Source of the DNA: JANXSF01 sp043745195
GTDB taxonomy: Bacteria > Acidobacteriota > Terriglobia > Bryobacterales > Bryobacteraceae
Direction of reading: 5' to 3'
DNA: 64,000 bases
Assembly: GCA_043745195.1 (NCBI GenBank)
Contig: JAYTTF010000109.1
Span: 5,418-69,417, forward strand
The notes below the pieces were generated by a model. The model made no database searches, had not been told where the DNA came from, and worked only from the letters and a program-made list of their open reading frames with translations. The stretch's first letter is position 1; each line of letters starts with the position of its first letter. Below are positions 1-7,220 of this stretch, piece after piece. Made by a program: the position numbers and the translations under genes.

Positions 1-48
1 ACCTCAGACTTCTCAATTTCGGTCGGGTTCTGCACGAACGGGCGGAGG

Positions 49-363
49 CTACTGCTCGCGTCCGCGCAAGATCGCGGCCATGACGCGAGGGCTGCGATGT
101 CCGTGCATGACGGCGATGATCCATAGCGGCTTTTCATCGGGCGCGTAAGCAATCAGGTAATCGCGCACACGCGAAAAACGCAGTGGACGGTTGGTCAAGT
201 CCGGTCTTCGGTGGCCGCGCTGCGGGAAAGAAACCAAATTCTGAATTGTGCGGTAAATCTCATCAACTACCCGGTGCGCGGCTTCAGGGCTGTCTTCGCC
301 GATATAGACGGCAATCTCGTCAATGTCGATGAACGCTGCCGGGTGAAGATCGTAGCCGCTCAT
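49..363 (-). CDS. ParE/RelE-family toxin
   Basis: A 104-residue basic protein of the ParE/RelE plasmid-stabilisation toxin fold. Visible family features are the N-terminal helix region (AAFIDIDEIAVYIGED), the central FPQRGHRRPDL segment and the C-terminal strand IIAVMHGHRSPRVM, the usual end of ParE-like toxins. Length is normal for the family. Its start overlaps the stop of the upstream antitoxin by 4 nt, so the two are translationally coupled. Family members inhibit gyrase or cut mRNA; which applies here cannot be told. The reading frame is intact. Confidence 0.85.
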   Translation of the reverse strand: MSGYDLHPAAFIDIDEIAVYIGEDSPEAAHRVVDEIYRTIQNLVSFPQRGHRRPDLTNRPLRFSRVRDYLIAYAPDEKPLWIIAVMHGHRSPRVMAAILRGREQ

Positions 364-608
364 ACGGGGCTATTTCGCCGCGCTTCAATTCTTTCATGCA
401 GCCGGGCGAAAGCTTCCTCGCCATCCATCAGCTTTACCTTGCCACTCTTGATGTCGTCATAACGGGAATTCAGCATGTCACGCGTTCCCGCGACTTCATC
501 CAGGTAACCGGCGACCGCGTCCCGCACCAATTCAATAGCGGCGCGGCCGCTCTCGCGGGCCATCTGCTCAAGCTTGGCTTGCACATCCGGTTCAAATTGC
601 ACTTCCAT
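360..608 (-). CDS. ParD-like ribbon-helix-helix antitoxin
   Basis: An 82-residue protein starting MEVQFEPDVQAKLEQMA, with the beta-strand plus two-helix pattern of ribbon-helix-helix DNA-binding antitoxins and a charged C-terminal tail that would wrap the toxin. It precedes the ParE-like toxin and overlaps it by 4 nt, the standard antitoxin-first order. A good ribosome-binding site (AGGAGA) lies 8 nt before the ATG. As in related modules it probably represses its own promoter, which would lie around 610-680. The module looks intact. Confidence 0.8.
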   Translation of the reverse strand: MEVQFEPDVQAKLEQMARESGRAAIELVRDAVAGYLDEVAGTRDMLNSRYDDIKSGKVKLMDGEEAFARLHERIEARRNSPV

Positions 609-646
609 GGTTGGGTCTCCTGCTTATCTTTCAAGCCTAGCGGATA

Positions 647-671
647 TAGGGGCTTTCTGTCACGTTTTGGT
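647..671 (+). repeat. Copy A of a TAGGGGCTTT-TGTCACGTTTTGG repeat
   Basis: The sequence TAGGGGCTTTCTGTCACG followed by TTTTGGT lies about 40 bp upstream of the ParD-like start, in the likely promoter region of the toxin-antitoxin pair. It closely matches 1689-1711 in the same orientation and is related, inverted, to 1071-1101. It may be a terminal sequence of the cassette between them or a shared regulatory site. Confidence 0.4.
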
Positions 672-835
672 GGAGGTTGCGTTTTCGTCTCGAAGCTTAC
701 CGGTTGTGGAACGTCCGTTGTCGTTCCAATATTCGCAATACTGGCAGGCCATAAACTTGAAGCTGCGACGCAATGAGACACAACCACGACGGCTACCCGT
801 AAATCATTGATGCTTACGAGCGTGAGGGTCAGTAC

Positions 836-1041
836 CTTGTTGCGGGTAAACGTCCCGCAATCGACTGCCTGAAAAGTGTCGGGGTGAGCTTTATCAAGCG
901 AAGCAATAATCAAGGGCAGATGCTTCGTGAGGATGTCCCATTCAACTGAAGTAGAGCGCACGATAGCAATGGCGTGCCGGCAAGGTTTTGTTCGCAGGCG
1001 AGCGTTTGGCACCAAGTCAAAAATACTTCGATGTCGTTGTT
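836..1041 (-). pseudogene. DUF5615-family toxin, 3' remnant
   Basis: Read on the minus strand, 1041-976 gives a stretch containing IEVFLT and LACEQNLAG. After a one-base shift, 976-836 continues HAIAIVRSTSVEWDILTKHL and then LPLIIASLDKAHPDTFQAVD CGTFT. This is the usual C-terminal half of DUF5615 PIN-like toxins (pattern VFLT..QNL..EQNL..; W..L..HLP.I..AID.A..GSFQ.VDCG). The matching N-terminus lies at 1711-1794 in the same orientation, so an ORF6N-bearing segment interrupts the gene. Frameshift plus interruption make it inactive. The family assignment is from memory of its pattern. Confidence 0.65.
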
Positions 1042-1059
1042 CTGCGGCCGGGCACCCAC

Positions 1060-1089
1060 TTGACAACCGAAACACCAGACCTTCACACT
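1060..1089 (+). promoter_or_regulatory. Probable promoter of the ORF6N gene
   Basis: A perfect -35 hexamer TTGACA (1060-1065) is followed after 18 bp by CACACT (1084-1089), a weak -10. The ATG comes 7 nt later and no Shine-Dalgarno sequence precedes it, so the transcript may be leaderless. Confidence 0.4.
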
Positions 1090-1101
1090 AGCCCCTATGG
1101 C
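1071..1101 (-). repeat. Copy B (inverted) of the cassette-end repeat
   Basis: On the minus strand this reads CCATAGGGGCTAGTGTGAAGG then TCTGGTG, an imperfect inverted counterpart of 1681-1711 (CCAGGGGCTTAGGG, then TTTGTGTCACGTTTGGT). It spans the ORF6N start codon. With 1681-1711 it brackets the ORF6N gene, as terminal inverted repeats would. Confidence 0.35.
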
Positions 1102-1627
1102 CAAAGCAAAATCCGCTCCAAGATCAGAGATCATCCCCATCGAGCGGATCGCCGCCAGTATCTATGTCGTACGCGGGCAGAAGATCATGTTGGACGCCGA
1201 TCTGGCAGTGCTGTACGGCGTCGAAACCAAGGTCCTTAATCAAGCCGTGCGCCGCAATATTGAACGGCTCCCGGAAGATTTCATGTTTCAGTTGACTCCG
1301 GATGAAGCGTCGGCTTTAAGGTCACAAATTGTGACCTTAAAAAGAGGGCGTGGAACACATCCCAAGTACGCCCCACTTGCCTTTACCGAACAAGGGGTTG
1401 CCATGCTTTCCGGTATGCTGCGTAGCAAACGTGCCGTGGAAGTCAATATCGGCATCATGCGAACCTTTGTCCGCATCCGCCAGGTTCTAGCCACCAATGA
1501 AGAGTTGGCCCGGAGAGTTGCTCAACACGACCGACAAATCGGCGTCTTGTTTGAGAACCTCCAAAAGTTACTAGCACCGGCGCCGGTCAAGAAAAAGCAA
1601 ATTGGATTCATCCATCCGAAAGATTGA
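1097..1627 (+). CDS. ORF6N domain-containing protein
   Basis: A 176-residue protein with an N-terminal ORF6N domain (about residues 14-100): IYVVRGQKIMLDADLAVLYG, then the conserved NIERLPEDFMFQLT and the signature YAPLAFTEQGVAMLSGML. ORF6N domains occur in phage anti-repressor/KilA-like proteins and are thought to bind DNA; the role of bacterial single-domain members is unknown. The C-terminus has a short coiled-coil-like stretch (EELARRVAQHDRQIGVLFE). The gene lies opposite to the toxin-antitoxin genes around it and sits within the broken DUF5615 gene, so it looks like a newcomer. A 21-bp palindrome inside it recurs just after its stop codon. Confidence 0.85.
   Translation: MAKAKSAPRSEIIPIERIAASIYVVRGQKIMLDADLAVLYGVETKVLNQAVRRNIERLPEDFMFQLTPDEASALRSQIVTLKRGRGTHPKYAPLAFTEQGVAMLSGMLRSKRAVEVNIGIMRTFVRIRQVLATNEELARRVAQHDRQIGVLFENLQKLLAPAPVKKKQIGFIHPKD
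1318..1338. repeat. 21-bp palindrome, copy 1 (inside the ORF6N gene)
   Basis: Arms AAGGTCACA and TGTGACCTT flank AAT. In frame it encodes part of RSQIVTLK of the ORF6N protein. The same 21 bases recur exactly at 1648-1668, outside the gene. Confidence 0.8.
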
Positions 1628-1647
1628 TTCCGATCAAAGTGTTTTCT

Positions 1648-1668
1648 AAGGTCACAAATTGTGACCTT
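1648..1668. repeat. 21-bp palindrome, copy 2 (after the ORF6N stop)
   Basis: Identical to 1318-1338 (AAGGTCACA, AAT, TGTGACCTT) and located 21 bp after the ORF6N stop codon, in non-coding DNA. It could be an operator, a terminator-like hairpin (no T-tract follows) or a mobile-element signal. Confidence 0.8.
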
Positions 1669-1680
1669 GGAAAGTTTATC

Positions 1681-1711
1681 CAGGGGCTTAGGGCTTTGTG
1701 TCACGTTTGGT
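1681..1711 (+). repeat. Copy C of the cassette-end repeat
   Basis: Contains CCAGGGGCTTAGGG (from 1680) and then CTTTGTGTCACGTTTGGT. It is in direct orientation to 647-671 and inverted relative to 1071-1101. It ends where the DUF5615 N-terminal fragment begins, consistent with the right edge of an inserted segment. Confidence 0.4.
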
Positions 1712-1794
1712 CAAGATTCGGTGAAATGCGGCGGAATCCCGCCGAGGTTCGTCCGCAGCCGATGCGCAAGATTTTCATCAAGCAATACCTTCAC
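1711..1794 (-). pseudogene. DUF5615-family toxin, 5' remnant
   Basis: Starting from GTG at 1794, which overlaps the DUF433 stop by 4 nt (GTGA), the minus strand encodes VKVLLDENLAHRLRTNLGG. This is the classic N-terminus of DUF5615 PIN-like toxins ([MV]K[VI]LLDENL..RL...L). It loses similarity and stops after 27 residues at 1711. The 3' half of the family pattern resumes at 1041. DUF433-DUF5615 pairs are a recognised toxin-antitoxin-like arrangement, so the toxin of this pair has been split. Confidence 0.7.
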
Positions 1795-2036
1795 GGAATG
1801 GGTTGTTCACGATGGGTGTGGGCAAACTCGATCAAGCGTTTGATATGGTCGATGGAAAGCGAAGGCCAGTCTTCATGGATGTCCTCAATGCTTTCGCCCA
1901 TGTCGAAGCTATTCACTATCCCTTCAGGCATGATGCGTGTGCCGCGTACAATGGGCCGTCCCGAAACTTTCCCCGGAATTTGCTCGATCAGTTCGCAAGC
2001 TGTCCAATCGATGCCCGCATGAAATATCTTCGCCAT
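1791..2036 (-). CDS. DUF433 family protein (antitoxin-like)
   Basis: An 81-residue DUF433 protein with the family core GKVSGRPIVRGTRIMPEGIVNSFDMGES followed by an acidic segment and DHIKRLIEFA. DUF433 proteins have a winged-helix-like fold and are usually encoded just before a DUF5615 PIN-like toxin, as here with the broken remnant at 1711-1794. A strong ribosome-binding site (AAGGAGAG) precedes the ATG by about 8 nt. The frame is intact although the partner toxin is destroyed. Confidence 0.85.
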   Translation of the reverse strand: MAKIFHAGIDWTACELIEQIPGKVSGRPIVRGTRIMPEGIVNSFDMGESIEDIHEDWPSLSIDHIKRLIEFAHTHREQPIP

Positions 2037-2170
2037 GCTGGTACCTCTCCTTCATCACAGCTTCTAGCACTAGGGATATACTCGATCATGGTAGTTCAAG
2101 CCCCCTGCGGATCAGGAGAATTGGCGCTATCCAGCCGAATCGCCAGCGCTAAGTATAAAATCGGATTTAA

Positions 2171-2190
2171 AACGCCAGAGAACGGCGTCC
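2171..2190 (-). terminator. Possible terminator of the TonB receptor gene
   Basis: Immediately after the receptor stop codon the minus strand reads ACGCC, GTTCTCT loop, GGCGT, then TTTTAAA. The short 5-bp stem with a T-run suggests a weak intrinsic terminator. Confidence 0.4.
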
Positions 2191-5100
2191 TAAAAAGTAA
2201 GTCTTAGCGCTACTTGAATTGTCCGCGGAAGATTCGATTGCGAGGTGATCCGGCCAAAATTCTGGTTGACTGGGTTTACGTCAGGTCCATTAAAAATCGC
2301 ATGATTGAACAGATTGAAACATTCTCCGCGAATCTGGATGTTAACGCGCTCGACGATTGCCACTGACTTGATAACAGACAGATCAATGTTATTGATCTTA
2401 TCTCCACGGTAAGCAGGGAAGGCTTGTGGGAAAGTCCGGCGATTGCGGTCCAGTTGTAGGGTTGTGCTTCGTTCAAATCGAGTGATGTCAAATACGCGTG
2501 CCAGATTCCGGGCATTCCATTGAAGGTCGCCACCGTAATAAAGTACGTTGCCGAACTCGATTGGTCCGCCTGATTGCATGTTTAGGATTCCCGCCATTTG
2601 CCATCCGCCAACTAAGCGGTTGCCCCAGGATCCAACGTTACCCATAAACTTTTTGCCTTTGCCGAAAGGCAGTGCATAGTTGCTGGAGAAGACAAACCGG
2701 AAGGGGCGGTCTTCACCCGCTACCCGATACTGAAGGGCGTCGGATGCGGCGTACAAACGATTCGTCGCTTCCATGAACTTCGAAAATTGGAAGTTTGTAA
2801 GGAATTGGAACCCGTTGGTAAAGCGCTTATCCAAGCGCACCTGAAACATGTGGAAGTTGGAATAACCAAGGCTCTGTCCGCCTTCTGTAACGCCGCCATC
2901 ACCGGAAAATTGCGGATACTTGCGGAGCAGAGTTTCGGTGCTGGTAGTTGCGCCATTCAATCCGGTTCCAGGAATCAGATTGCGCAAAGGATTGGGGACC
3001 AATGCTGTTAAGCGGTCAATATTTGCCTGATCCCGTGTTGGAGATGAAGATAAAAATTGCTCCGGTACATAGTTGAGTCCGCGATCAACTCCTAATCCAG
3101 TTACGTGCGACCCCATATAACCCATTTCCAGCAGCAGGTTCTTTGCCAGTTCGCGTTGAATATTAAAATTCCACCGATGCGTGATGGGCTGTTTAGGGTT
3201 TGGTGTTGCGAAAGACACGCCTTGACCCAGGAACGTATTCACGCCGCTGCTATTGCCGTTGGGCCGCAAGATGCCCGTTGGAAAGGGATTGGCAAAAGTG
3301 GTGGCAGGTGTAAGGAAGTTATCAAGCGTGGCCACCAATGCAGTAGTTTGGCTGAAGCCGGGTTGCTGAATCCCAGTGGTTCCGAAGGTGCTGTAAAACA
3401 CTCCATAGCCGCCGCGAATCACGGCTTTTGTCCCAATCATATTTGGCGACCATGAAAATCCGAAACGAGGGCTGAAGGCGTTGCTTGGTGGATTGTACAC
3501 CTTGCGATTGCTGCCATCGGCAAACAAAACACCACCCACTGGATTGAACTGTGCTGCTGGCAACAGGGCGATTGGGCTGGCGTTGTAATTTGCTTTTGCG
3601 GCGTCAGTGATTGACAACTTAGCGTTTGAGCTAAACCCACGCACGGTGCGATTCCAGCGTTCGATAGTTCCGAGTTCCTTCTCATATCGCAGACCGATGT
3701 TGAAAGTCAGGTTGTTTCTGACGCGATAATCGTCCTGCACAAACACGGCGTAGTATTTTGCGCTTTGTGTGCGGGTTGCGTTGACGTCAAAGCCGCCGCC
3801 AGCAGGCAATCCCAATAGGAATGAGGCGAAGTCCTGACCAATAGGTGCAGATGTAGAGTTGTCCAGTGGGCCGCGGGTCCAACTGGTGTTGAAGGTATAG
3901 GAACCTGAAGAGTTTCCATAGCTATTAGAGCTTTCGCGCTGGGTCCGGAGATCGGTTCCGAACTTAATGGTGTGCCTGGTGACGATCTTAGTTGCGGCAA
4001 TAAAGATCTGGTAGGAATCGAATGGGGTAAGATCGCCACCACTGTCACCGATGGGTGTGAAGTTGGAAAAATTGATCCGCGGAATTACCAGCTTGCCGCT
4101 AGCTGCCTTCAGGGAAGCGGGCAGGCCGAGCGTGGTGAAATCGAATCCATCATGTGGCCGGGTGTTACCTTCCTCAAACCTTGTCCAATTGGCGCGTGAG
4201 TTGAGGAAGAAGGTTGGGGTGATGGTGTACACATCGTCGAAAGTGGCACCCCAGTTGACGCGTGAAAGGAGGTTGCCAGTGGCGATGTTGGAAAAACGGT
4301 TGCCGCGATTTTCCACACGATCATTGTTGCGGGCTGAGATGAAGAACTTGTGGCGATCAGAAACGTTGTAATCCAAGCGGCCCATGAAAGAGAAAAAGTC
4401 GTCCGCACGAACGGCGTTGTTGAAGTAGTTGTTTGTGCCATCGGAAGTGCCAGCGAAATTAGGGGCTGGCAGGAATTGGAAGAAGTTCTTCGAGATGGAA
4501 CTGATGCGGTTGGCGGGAATGCGATTACCAGCGAAGGGTTGCCGGGCAATGCGCGCCCCTTGGGCAACGGCGGTAGCGGGATCATAAATTTGATACGAAC
4601 TATTGACTGCCAGTAAGGATGAAAAATCTCCACCACGTTGTGCGTCGGTGGGTACACTGGAAAACGTGGGTTCTGCTTCGGACTGCTTGATGGCTTCATA
4701 ACCGAAAAAGAAAAATAGTTTGTTCTTACCGTTGACCACTTTCGGAATCATCACTGGTCCACCAACCGTAAATCCATATTGGTTGTAGCGGGTAACCGGC
4801 TTCTTCTGGCGGGCAGCGTTGGTGAAGAATGGTGTGGCCTTCAACCGCTGGTTCTGATGGAATTCATACAGCGATCCATGCAACTGGTTGGTGCCGCCTT
4901 TCATAACCACATTCACCGTGCCGCCGCCGGTGTTACCGTAAGCAGCGTCTGGCTGGAAGGCTTCCACCTTCACTTCCTGCACAGCATCCACTGGTGGATT
5001 GTAAGCGACGCGGCGGTTCCGCGTCATATCCGGGGAGCCATCTAACAGCAATTCGTTTGACTGGCCCTGGCCGCCGCCCATGGAAAATCCCGATGGTCCG

Positions 5101-5618
5101 GCGTTGTCAAAGGGGCGAGTGAATCGCGGATCGGAGGTCGGGGTAACGCCATAGGAAAGTTGGGCAAGCGTCAACGCAGTGCGGCCATTCATCGGCATTA
5201 CCGAAATTTGATCCTGACTGATAACCTGGCCGACGGAGGCGGTGCTGGTCTGTAACATGGCGGCGTCCGAGGTAACTGTGATGGCTTCAATTTGGCTACC
5301 AATTTGTAATGTGACATCGACGTTTAACCTTTGATTTGCACCTACAGTGATTCCTTCCTGCGAATGCTTTTTGAATCCGCTTCGTTCGGCAGTAATTGTA
5401 TAAGGGCCTGGAGGCAGGAAAGGCAAGGAATATTCGCCTTCGGCACCGGTTGAAGTTTCTGAACGGGATCCAGTATTTTTTTCAACGGCCACCACTGCAA
5501 CGCCTGGGACGGCAGCGCCGCTAGGATCGGTAATGCGGCCTGAAATTGTGGATCTGAATTCTTGTGAAAAGCAGGCGACGGACGCCACTATGGACAACAG
5601 GATCAGACGATGCAACAT
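2190..5618 (-). CDS. Oar-like TonB-dependent receptor with N-terminal carboxypeptidase regulatory domain
   Basis: An outer-membrane protein of 1142 residues. A signal peptide (MLHRLILLSIVASVACFSQ) is followed by a carboxypeptidase-regulatory-like beta-sandwich (about 24-110; GRITDPSGAAVPGVAVVAVE, then YSLPFLPPGPYTITA), a TonB plug (about 115-240; VSQDQISVMPMNGR-like segment, GQSNELLLDG) and a large beta-barrel ending in the typical aromatic C-terminus (TIQVALRLTF). This architecture is strongly expanded in Acidobacteriota, where it probably imports complex carbohydrates or peptides; the substrate cannot be told here. GGGGGTGATC precedes the ATG. It is divergent from the glycosyltransferase gene and not in an operon with a SusD-like partner. 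Confidence 0.9.
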   Translation of the reverse strand: MLHRLILLSIVASVACFSQEFRSTISGRITDPSGAAVPGVAVVAVEKNTGSRSETSTGAEGEYSLPFLPPGPYTITAERSGFKKHSQEGITVGANQRLNVDVTLQIGSQIEAITVTSDAAMLQTSTASVGQVISQDQISVMPMNGRTALTLAQLSYGVTPTSDPRFTRPFDNAGPSGFSMGGGQGQSNELLLDGSPDMTRNRRVAYNPPVDAVQEVKVEAFQPDAAYGNTGGGTVNVVMKGGTNQLHGSLYEFHQNQRLKATPFFTNAARQKKPVTRYNQYGFTVGGPVMIPKVVNGKNKLFFFFGYEAIKQSEAEPTFSSVPTDAQRGGDFSSLLAVNSSYQIYDPATAVAQGARIARQPFAGNRIPANRISSISKNFFQFLPAPNFAGTSDGTNNYFNNAVRADDFFSFMGRLDYNVSDRHKFFISARNNDRVENRGNRFSNIATGNLLSRVNWGATFDDVYTITPTFFLNSRANWTRFEEGNTRPHDGFDFTTLGLPASLKAASGKLVIPRINFSNFTPIGDSGGDLTPFDSYQIFIAATKIVTRHTIKFGTDLRTQRESSNSYGNSSGSYTFNTSWTRGPLDNSTSAPIGQDFASFLLGLPAGGGFDVNATRTQSAKYYAVFVQDDYRVRNNLTFNIGLRYEKELGTIERWNRTVRGFSSNAKLSITDAAKANYNASPIALLPAAQFNPVGGVLFADGSNRKVYNPPSNAFSPRFGFSWSPNMIGTKAVIRGGYGVFYSTFGTTGIQQPGFSQTTALVATLDNFLTPATTFANPFPTGILRPNGNSSGVNTFLGQGVSFATPNPKQPITHRWNFNIQRELAKNLLLEMGYMGSHVTGLGVDRGLNYVPEQFLSSSPTRDQANIDRLTALVPNPLRNLIPGTGLNGATTSTETLLRKYPQFSGDGGVTEGGQSLGYSNFHMFQVRLDKRFTNGFQFLTNFQFSKFMEATNRLYAASDALQYRVAGEDRPFRFVFSSNYALPFGKGKKFMGNVGSWGNRLVGGWQMAGILNMQSGGPIEFGNVLYYGGDLQWNARNLARVFDITRFERSTTLQLDRNRRTFPQAFPAYRGDKINNIDLSVIKSVAIVERVNIQIRGECFNLFNHAIFNGPDVNPVNQNFGRITSQSNLPRTIQVALRLTF

Positions 5619-5700
5619 TGATCACCCCCAAATTACGGTACGAACTGCTCAAATCATATCAAAGATAATTGATCGTCCAAAGAAGATACGAACATCCCGC

Positions 5701-5713
5701 TACAATATTACAA
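5701..5713 (+). promoter_or_regulatory. Probable -10 element of the glycosyltransferase gene
   Basis: TACAAT (5701-5706) ends 7 nt before the ATG at 5714, and no Shine-Dalgarno sequence separates them. No convincing -35 is visible. This suggests a leaderless mRNA. Confidence 0.45.
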
Positions 5714-6796
5714 ATGCACATTGCCATCCTCGGCACTCGGGGAATCCCGGCCAACTACGGTGGATTTGAAACCTTCGCTGAAGAGTTGGCGCGGCGGTTG
5801 GTGGCTGATGGTCATCAAGTAACTGTTTACGGAAGGAATAAGCACGCGCAAGCTACTTACTTGGGTGTTCGTCTGGTTTACCTTCCCACTATCCGTCACA
5901 AGTATTTCGACACGATTATCCATACTGCGTTATCCACATTGCACCTGCTTTTTCACCGCGTGGATGTGGCCCTTTATTGCAATGCTGCTAACGCCATTTT
6001 CACTTTCCTGCCAAGGCTGGTTGGCATGCGGGTGGCCTTGAATGTGGATGGACTGGAGCGAAAGCGGAAGAAGTGGAACAAGCTGGCTCAGCTCTGGTAT
6101 CTGCTATCGGAATGGCTAGCTACTTTCCTGCCTAACGTGACGGTTACTGACGCGGCGGCGATTGAAAAGTATTACCGCGATACTTACAATCGCATGTCAA
6201 CATTCATTCCGTACGGCGCTGAAATGGGTAAGGTGCAGACTACTGAAGTGCTTCAGCAGTTAGGCTTAAAGCAGGGTGGATACTTTCTGTATGTTAGTCG
6301 AATGGAGCCGGAAAACAATGGGCTGCTGGTTCGGGAAGCATATGAACTGGTAAACACCAAGCGGCAGTTGGCACTTATCGGGGATGCACCATATGCGGAC
6401 GAGTACATTCAGCAGGTGCGTGATACTCAGGATTCAAGGATCGTCATACCCGGTGCCATTTATGGGCAAGGTTATAAGGAGTTGGGTTCGCACTGCTTTG
6501 CCTACATTCATGCAACCGAAGTTGGGGGGACGCATCCGGCGTTGATTGAGGCGATGGGGCGAGGAGCGCTGGTGTTGTATCTGGACACTGACGAAAATCG
6601 CGAAGTGGCAGGGGGGGTTGGAGTGGCTTTTGAATCCTTCAATTTGGCCGAAAAGATCGAGGATGTACTGGCGATGAGTGACGAACAACTGGCTGCATTG
6701 CGGCATGCCGCTGTGGAACGTGTCCGTGAACGGTATAGCTGGGATGTAGTTACTCAACAATATGAGCAACTGTTTGAATCCATGTTGAAGCAATAG
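5714..6796 (+). CDS. DUF1972/GT4-type glycosyltransferase
   Basis: A 360-residue cytosolic glycosyltransferase. The N-terminus MHIAILGTRGIPANYGGFET carries the nucleotide-sugar fold motif typical of DUF1972 (rhamnosyltransferase-like) enzymes. The GT4 C-terminal half has FLYVSRMEPENN, ALIGDAPYADEY and the donor-binding E-x7-E-like region HATEVGGTHPALIEAMGRGALV. An upstream in-frame start at 5669 would add 15 residues that do not fit the family, so 5714 is preferred. Such enzymes build O-antigen or exopolysaccharide. It is a single gene with no polysaccharide cluster around it, so the acceptor is unknown. Confidence 0.85.
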   Translation: MHIAILGTRGIPANYGGFETFAEELARRLVADGHQVTVYGRNKHAQATYLGVRLVYLPTIRHKYFDTIIHTALSTLHLLFHRVDVALYCNAANAIFTFLPRLVGMRVALNVDGLERKRKKWNKLAQLWYLLSEWLATFLPNVTVTDAAAIEKYYRDTYNRMSTFIPYGAEMGKVQTTEVLQQLGLKQGGYFLYVSRMEPENNGLLVREAYELVNTKRQLALIGDAPYADEYIQQVRDTQDSRIVIPGAIYGQGYKELGSHCFAYIHATEVGGTHPALIEAMGRGALVLYLDTDENREVAGGVGVAFESFNLAEKIEDVLAMSDEQLAALRHAAVERVRERYSWDVVTQQYEQLFESMLKQ

Positions 6797-6827
6797 CCTA
6801 GAATATTGAGATTAGGAGAGATTTACG

Positions 6828-7220
6828 ATGAAACCCATGTTATATGGGCAAATTGCATTGATGAAGGAATTCCTGGAGCGGTCATCAAGGGTGCTGACTG
6901 AAGAGAATTCCAACTTTGCACATAAAGAAGGGATGTTCACAGCGGCTGCGCAGATGGCCCATGCTGCCCAGACCATTGAATGGTTTATGCGCGGAGCATT
7001 TGCTTCGGATGGGTTCGGTTTGGACCATGAGCGAATAGCTGGCGAGGATCGGGCAGTAACTTCGTTGACAGCAGCGCGAGCGTGGGTGGAACGGGCATGC
7101 GCTGAGGCGGCGAAGACGATTGAAGCCCATTCGGATGCAGAGAGGAGTGCGGCATTACCGCCGTTTATGCTCGCTTACTGGGTAAAGTTCCTGCCATTCC
7201 GTACATGGAAATGTAAGTGA
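6828..7220 (+). pseudogene. DinB-family protein, internally deleted and frameshifted
   Basis: Residues 1-95 follow the DinB_2 pattern (HKEGMFTAAAQMAHAAQTIE, WFMRGAF, VTSLTAARAWVERA). The family's last third should contain an HTAHHRG-type helix and then VYARLLGKVP. Here the native ending VYARLLGKVPAIPYMEM-stop is present but in another frame (about 7170-7216), while the 130-residue frame ends in an unrelated FMLAYWVKFLPFR. About 25-30 residues including the C-terminal metal-binding histidines are missing around 7155-7168. AGGAGA precedes the ATG. The product, if made, lacks part of the metal site, so I call it a decayed gene. Confidence 0.65.

Noticed and set aside
470..1075. A 201-codon open frame on the minus strand
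   Set aside because: Only its middle part matches the DUF5615 C-terminus. The rest runs antisense through the promoter and antitoxin region and has no protein-like pattern, so I annotated the homologous part as a remnant.
1318..1668. Two palindromes as the start of a CRISPR-like array
   Set aside because: Only two copies, 309 bp apart, one inside a coding gene; no regular spacing.
4109..4699. A 196-codon frame on the minus strand inside the TonB receptor gene
   Set aside because: It lies in another frame of the same strand as an unambiguous receptor, is Pro/Ser/Thr-rich and matches nothing.
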